The position numbers and the translations under genes were made by a program. Below, piece after piece: positions 60,108 through 64,000 of a DNA stretch of 64,000 bases. Source of the DNA: Cellvibrio fontiphilus_A. Its GTDB lineage: Bacteria; Pseudomonadota; Gammaproteobacteria; Pseudomonadales; Cellvibrionaceae. The stretch is taken from positions 310,001 through 374,000 of the forward strand of contig NZ_JBHRTF010000003.1 of the NCBI RefSeq assembly GCF_042646205.1, written 5' to 3'. The notes beneath the pieces are model-generated. The model searched no databases and was not told the DNA's origin. It worked only from the letters and a program-made list of their open reading frames with translations. Each line of letters starts with the position of its first letter. The stretch's first letter is position 1.

Positions 60108-60839
60108 ATGCTGCACCCATTGCAACGCAGGTGGTCAGCTGGCGTGCTGGTTTTTTTGTTGATTGGAGTTATGTGTATTGTTGTCGATGCCGCTGCAAGT
60201 ACAACCACTGGTGAGGTTGTCACTCCCGCCGCACTGGCTATAGGTAATAAAGCTGCACAGGACGAGCGCTGCGCTGAATGCCACGGTCTGGATGGCAATG
60301 TGCATCACCCCAATGAGGCTGGAAAAATTCCCAAGCTTGCCGGCCAGCGCCCGGACTATTTACTGAAACAGTTTCAGGATTTCCGCAGTGGCGAGCGGCA
60401 TAATGATTTTATGGCACTCATGGCACGCAATCTGGATGATGCCGATGTCGAACCGATTTTCGCGTGGTACGTAAACCAAACGCCAATGAGTGGTAACGGC
60501 ATCAATAAAGACAAGGCTAACGAAAACAGCACAGTCAGCGCATTGGGTGAAACCCTTTTTTTAAATGGGGACAGCAAACGCGATATTGTTGCCTGCGCGT
60601 TATGCCACGGGGCGGACGCTCGCGGTGTGGATGCGCCTGTTAATGGTTATGCGCAATTAGCACCGGAATTAATTCCAGTATTGGCAGGGCAGGACTGGCA
60701 TTATCTGGATCAGCAGTTGCGCAATTGGCGTTCAGGCGAACGAACTAATAGCCCAGACAGCATTATGAATCGTGTTACGCAGCAGCTGACGGATGAAGAG
60801 ATTTCAGCGCTTAATGATTACCTTTCCGGCTTACCTTAA
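60108..60839 (+). CDS. Diheme cytochrome c (c4-like)
   Basis: 243 residues with a signal peptide ending near VDA-AAS. Two cytochrome c domains, each with one CxxCH: CAECHG (Cys55-His59) and CALCHG (Cys163-His167). Both are followed by the PKLAGQ/IPVLAGQ segments and the LRNWRSGER pattern seen in cytochrome c4. It is a periplasmic electron carrier, typically to a terminal oxidase. It begins three bases after the small heme c gene, so the two are co-translated. The probable role is to drain electrons from the neighbouring envelope reaction. Confidence 0.9.
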   Translation: MLHPLQRRWSAGVLVFLLIGVMCIVVDAAASTTTGEVVTPAALAIGNKAAQDERCAECHGLDGNVHHPNEAGKIPKLAGQRPDYLLKQFQDFRSGERHNDFMALMARNLDDADVEPIFAWYVNQTPMSGNGINKDKANENSTVSALGETLFLNGDSKRDIVACALCHGADARGVDAPVNGYAQLAPELIPVLAGQDWHYLDQQLRNWRSGERTNSPDSIMNRVTQQLTDEEISALNDYLSGLP

Positions 60840-60869
60840 CGTGTAGATCTTATCTAACAGGAATTTATA

Positions 60870-61460
60870 ATGAAAATGATGAACAAATTAATCCTCACCA
60901 GCCTGTTCGCGGGTGTGTTGTCTCTGCCAGTAAACGCTGCCTTGGAAGCCGGTGCCCAAGCACCTTTGTTTACGCTGGAGGCATCGCTGGCAGGAAAAGC
61001 ATTTCAATTCTCGCTACAGGAAAAATTAACCTCCGGCCCAGTGGTGGTGTATTTTTATCCGTCGGCCTATACCAACGGTTGCAATATTCAGGCGCATACA
61101 TTTTCGGTCAATGCCGACAAGTTTGCCGCAGCGGGTGCCACAGTTATTGGCGTTTCATTGGACAGTATTGAGCGCCTGAATGAATTCTCTGCTGACCCTG
61201 AATATTGCGCTGGTAAATTTGCCGTAGGGTCTGATGTAGGTGGCAAGGTTGCCAAAGCATTTGAGCTTAATGTGCGTGATGCAGTTGAGGGGAAGGTGGA
61301 CTCTCGTGGTAAGGCTATCAAGCATGGCTTTGCTGAGCGAACCACCTTTGTGATTACCCAGGACGGGAAAATCGCCGCCACCATTGGCGGTGTAACACCG
61401 GCAGAGAATGTGAAAGCGGCATTAGAGAAAGTTCAACAATTGGCTAAAACCAGCCATTAA
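60870..61460 (+). CDS. Secreted peroxiredoxin (BCP/PrxQ-like)
   Basis: 196 residues. Signal peptide ends near VNA-ALE. AhpC/TSA fold with the active-site segment FYPSAYTNGCNIQAHTF, where the peroxidatic cysteine keeps the T-x-x-C spacing of BCP/PrxQ. A second cysteine (PEYCAGKF) could act in resolution. Unlike typical BCP it is exported. AGGAA precedes the ATG. It closes the DUF1549 operon before a strong terminator; a periplasmic peroxidase here suggests that the pathway generates peroxide or oxidised by-products. Confidence 0.85.
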   Translation: MKMMNKLILTSLFAGVLSLPVNAALEAGAQAPLFTLEASLAGKAFQFSLQEKLTSGPVVVYFYPSAYTNGCNIQAHTFSVNADKFAAAGATVIGVSLDSIERLNEFSADPEYCAGKFAVGSDVGGKVAKAFELNVRDAVEGKVDSRGKAIKHGFAERTTFVITQDGKIAATIGGVTPAENVKAALEKVQQLAKTSH

Positions 61461-61535
61461 TAGTGTTTTTCCGTGTGATCAAAAATCAACAATCAGTGTT
61501 CGCTCTGTTTGTGTTCTGTGTATAAATCAACATTC

Positions 61536-61569
61536 ATCAGCGCTGTTATTAACAGCGCTGATTTTTTTT
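61536..61569 (+). terminator. Rho-independent terminator of the DUF1549 operon
   Basis: ATCAGCGCTGTT-ATT-AACAGCGCTGAT, a perfect 12-bp stem, followed by eight T. Confidence 0.93.
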
Positions 61570-61788
61570 ATCGTCTTCGCTGTTAAATCCGTCTGCGTAA
61601 AAAACAGCACGCCATCAAATTGCCCTGCATCAATTGGTGCAATTCCTATTGTTATTGTTTTCATTTCAGCAGATGCTGCCTGATTTTTAGGATGCAGTGT
61701 ATTTTTCATACTAATTTTTACATTTTCCACTCAATTTTCATTTTGTAGTTTCTGTTCTTTTACTCTCTTTCACAGCTCTTTTTGAATC

Positions 61789-61804
61789 TGGCCTGATGTT
61801 TGCT
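61789..61804 (+). promoter_or_regulatory. Sigma-54 promoter of the DUF6152 operon
   Basis: TGGCCTGATGTTTGCT: TGGC, the G at position 7 and TTGCT are intact, with correct 10-base spacing. Predicted start near 61815, about 58 bases before the ATG. Confidence 0.75.
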
Positions 61805-61872
61805 CTTTGGTGAGTTACATGAGTCATATTTGTTAATTTAACGTTAATAGCTTGTTTACCGGAGAGAGAAAT

Positions 61873-62316
61873 ATGTTAAGGCCATCCAAAAACGGGTTGG
61901 GTATTTTGGTAGTGGGTGCGGCCAGTTTATGGGTTGCATCTGTACCCGTATCGGTATCCGCACATCACGCATTTTCTGCAGAGTTTGATGCACAAAAACC
62001 CTTTGAGCTAAGTGGCACAGTCACCAAAGGCAAATGGGTGAATCCCCACAGCTGGGTATATGTAGATGTGAAAAATGCCGATGGCACAGTGACCAATTGG
62101 GGTTTTGAATTTGGTTCGCCGTTTGCGCTAAAACAAAAAGGCTTGACCAAAGCAACGCTGCCCGCGGGCACTGAAGTAACTGTGAAAGGTTACCTTGCTA
62201 AAGATGGCCAAAGCTTTGGTTATTCCACCAGCATCACCTTGCCGGATGGCCGGGTATTCCAAACCGGCGGCGCGCAGGATGCCCCCACAACACCATCGCG
62301 CCCTGCAGGTAATTAA
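61873..62316 (+). CDS. DUF6152 secreted protein
   Basis: 147 residues from the ATG at 61873 (GGAGAGAG upstream); an in-frame start seven codons earlier overlaps that ribosome-binding site. The signal peptide ends at VSA-HHAF, so the mature protein starts with His-His. The DUF6152 pattern follows: FSAEFDAQKPFELSGTVTKG, WVNPHSWVYVDVKNADG and a late ITLPDGRVF. A small beta-barrel of OB type is likely. The exposed N-terminal histidines hint at copper or other metal binding; this is inferred. Its stop overlaps the next start (TAATG). Confidence 0.82.
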   Translation: MLRPSKNGLGILVVGAASLWVASVPVSVSAHHAFSAEFDAQKPFELSGTVTKGKWVNPHSWVYVDVKNADGTVTNWGFEFGSPFALKQKGLTKATLPAGTEVTVKGYLAKDGQSFGYSTSITLPDGRVFQTGGAQDAPTTPSRPAGN

Positions 62317-63182
62317 TGATGAATTTGGAGCTTGATGTGCAAGGTTTTTATCGGAAAGGTTTTTTTAATCACACCCAGCCTTCATCAAAATGGATGGCGG
62401 TGTTTCTGTGGTTAGTGATTGTGCTACTGGTTGTTACATCGCTTACCTTGGGTGTGCAATCGGCAAGCGCGGCTGAAAAAATTCCGCGCTTGAATGGCAA
62501 GCCGGATTTTTCCGGTATCTGGCAAACCACGAGCGCAGCGGATTACGATTTGGAACCGCACTCAGCGCGTATCGATGCACCACCGGGGCCGGGAGTAGTG
62601 GAGGGCGGTGAAATTCCTTACAAGCCTGAAGCCCTGGCGAAACGCAAACAAAACTTTGAAAACCGTTTTAAAGCTGACCCACGTTTGAAAGGTTGGACAT
62701 TGGGTGTGCCGCGCGGCATTTATTATCCCGAGCCGCTGCAAATTTTCCAGCGCGAGCGCGACATCACTATCATCCATCAATTCGGCCACTCCATTCGCAC
62801 CATCCATACCAATGGAACCGATCATCCACGCGATCCCAACGATTGGTGGTTGGGCGATTCACGCGCTAAATGGGAGGGAAATACATTGGTGGTGGATGTA
62901 AAACACTTTAATGATGAAACCTGGCTGGATCGTTCAGGCAATTATCACAGTGATGCCCTGCATGTAGTTGAGCGCTGGACATTGATTGATGCAAACACGA
63001 TTGAATACAAAGCGCGTATCAGCGATGAAAAAGTGTTTACCCGCCCATGGGATATCACTGTGTTCCTGCATCGTCACCGCGAGCCGAATTTTCAATTGGT
63101 TGAGGATTATCGTTTTACGCTCGATTACGACCAATATTATCCCTATCCCGCTGAACGCGCTCCCAAAGCGCAGCCCAAGTAG
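62316..63182 (+). CDS. Secreted 'SGIW' family protein, unknown function (copy 1)
   Basis: 288 residues. One membrane or signal helix (about 27-50) precedes the mature domain, which opens IPRLNGKPDFSGIWQ. The rest shows GVPRGIYYPEPLQIFQ, a QFGHSIRTIH segment, GDSRAKWEGNTLVVDVKHFNDETWLDRSGN and HVVERW. This is a widespread uncharacterised family that commonly neighbours DUF6152 genes in Proteobacteria and Acidobacteria. Repeated Trp, Asp and Arg motifs suggest a beta-sheet binding domain. It overlaps the DUF6152 gene by one base and is followed by a paralogue. Confidence 0.78.
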   Translation: MMNLELDVQGFYRKGFFNHTQPSSKWMAVFLWLVIVLLVVTSLTLGVQSASAAEKIPRLNGKPDFSGIWQTTSAADYDLEPHSARIDAPPGPGVVEGGEIPYKPEALAKRKQNFENRFKADPRLKGWTLGVPRGIYYPEPLQIFQRERDITIIHQFGHSIRTIHTNGTDHPRDPNDWWLGDSRAKWEGNTLVVDVKHFNDETWLDRSGNYHSDALHVVERWTLIDANTIEYKARISDEKVFTRPWDITVFLHRHREPNFQLVEDYRFTLDYDQYYPYPAERAPKAQPK

Positions 63183-63200
63183 ATATTGCAGGTGTGCATC

Positions 63201-64000
63201 ATGAACAGAAAAAATTTATCTGGCAAAACTAAACCGGCGCGCAAAACAATACAGATACACAAAAAAATACAGCTAGGCAAAGCAATCAAGGCAGTTCTTC
63301 TCAGTGGGATTGCTGCGGCACTGCTGGTGCAAACTGCCTTTGCCAACTATGAGCGCTGGGAAGCGGAGCGCGCGCAATTTCCAAAATTTGAACGTGAAAA
63401 AACCGTTTATAAAGTCAGCCAAGGCAAATGGACGGGAAAGCGTTTAAGTGACGGCCAACCGGATGTGCAAGGACATTGGTCGAATACTATTTCCAATCAC
63501 ACTAATTTTACTGACCCACAGGGGGCAACTCCGGGCGAACCACCGCGTACTCCATTAGGGCCGCGTGAATCCCGCGCGCCCAGCCGGGTTGTTGACCCTG
63601 CAGACGGGCAGGTGCCTTATCAACCCTGGGCACGTGAATTACAGCAAGAATATTTGAAAAATTTCAGCGAGCCGGTGAAGCCGGAATATGTAGAACCTTT
63701 GGCCCGCTGTGCACCGGGTGGGCCATCCAAATCGTTTATGTGGCACGGCTATGAGATACGCCAGTATCCCGGATATGTATTGTTCCTGTTTGATTCGGGT
63801 TCGCGGATTATTCATTTGGTAAAAAAGGGTGAGTTGGATAAAAAACCGCATCTGGATCAAAAAATCCGTTTATGGAATGGTGATTCACGCGGTTACTGGG
63901 AAGGTAATACCCTGCATGTTGAGGTGCGCAATAACAATTCCAAATCGCGTTTTGGTCGCACAGGGGAATTCTCCGGTACAGAAACGACAGTAGTGGAAAA
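63201..64000 (+). CDS. Secreted 'SGIW' family protein (copy 2), runs off the window
   Basis: An open frame from the ATG at 63201 to the right edge (266 codons, no stop). A basic N-terminus and a signal helix ending near AFA-NYE precede DGQPDVQGHWSNTISNHTNF and later LWNGDSRGYWEGNTLHVEV, then SRFGRTGEFSGTET. These match the GDSR-WEGNTL and DRSGN-HVVERW blocks of the preceding protein, so the two are paralogues. A cysteine in LARCAPGG is not shared with copy 1. It starts 18 bases after the previous stop and continues the same operon. The true C-terminus and following genes lie outside the window. Confidence 0.82.
   Translation, partial: MNRKNLSGKTKPARKTIQIHKKIQLGKAIKAVLLSGIAAALLVQTAFANYERWEAERAQFPKFEREKTVYKVSQGKWTGKRLSDGQPDVQGHWSNTISNHTNFTDPQGATPGEPPRTPLGPRESRAPSRVVDPADGQVPYQPWARELQQEYLKNFSEPVKPEYVEPLARCAPGGPSKSFMWHGYEIRQYPGYVLFLFDSGSRIIHLVKKGELDKKPHLDQKIRLWNGDSRGYWEGNTLHVEVRNNNSKSRFGRTGEFSGTETTVVE

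Larger units (their letters stand above)
61461..61872. other. Terminator and sigma-54 promoter region before the DUF6152 gene
   Basis: 412 bases. The terminator of the preceding operon lies at 61536-61569 and the sigma-54 promoter at 61789-61804. A minus-strand frame across 61527-61730 has no recognisable content and overlaps the terminator. Otherwise A/T-rich non-coding DNA. Confidence 0.6.

Noticed and set aside
61527..61730. Minus-strand frame in the gap before the DUF6152 gene
   Set aside because: It covers a perfect terminator stem and has no recognisable content.

Overview
The window reads as chromosomal DNA of a gammaproteobacterium, most likely Cellvibrio or a close relative. The housekeeping order fits: fabF-pabC-mltG, glnS-cysS and ypjD divergent from ffh, followed by an unusually dense set of TonB-dependent receptors. 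The assignment rests on gene order and protein style, not on a database search. No rRNA, tRNA, CRISPR array or intact insertion sequence was seen.

Layout. (1) 0-9.5 kb is core metabolism: the end of fabF, pabC, mltG, glnS, cysS, two small membrane proteins, ypjD, ffh and a 1-Cys peroxiredoxin. (2) 9.7-17.2 kb is a TonB-ExbB-ExbD energiser, a COG4529-type FAD/NAD(P) protein, a TonB-dependent receptor and a sigma-54 activator that has no sensor domain. (3) 17.5-26.2 kb, all on the minus strand, is a duplicated sulfate-uptake locus: cysA, cysW, cysT, two sulfate-binding proteins, two paralogous porins and a 59-residue YezD-type gene. (4) 26.8-32.7 kb holds a second receptor and a DsbD/ScsB-type reductase with a thioredoxin-fold partner. 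(5) 32.9-41.9 kb combines pterin/riboflavin-type enzymes (RibA, RibD reductase domain, a PTPS homologue missing catalytic residues, a dehydrogenase) with a GT4 glycosyltransferase, a methyltransferase, a CDP-alcohol phosphatidyltransferase, an LPG-synthase-TM protein and an LtaS-like transferase. (6) 42-64 kb is an extracytoplasmic redox/catabolic island: SMP-30 propeller, cysteine-less rhodanese, two DUF6644 proteins, a lectin-like protein, a heme lipoprotein, an RND pump, a third receptor, DUF1549/DUF1553 and DUF1501 proteins, cytochromes, a peroxiredoxin, DUF6152 and two paralogous 'SGIW' proteins. A broken PIN-toxin gene lies inside it.

The most striking signal is regulatory. Nine intergenic sites match the sigma-54 promoter (TGGCACG-N4-TTGC, with GG and GC exactly 10 nt apart). 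They precede tonB, the second sulfate-binding protein, two related receptors, SMP-30, the rhodanese operon, the RND pump, the DUF1549/DUF1501 operon and the DUF6152 operon. The 42-64 kb island therefore looks like one sigma-54 regulon although its genes lie on both strands. The SfnR-like activator beside the sulfate genes suggests, without proving, a link to sulfur starvation. A separate 30-bp element with a matched -10 box sits upstream of both porin units and probably binds a CysB-type regulator.
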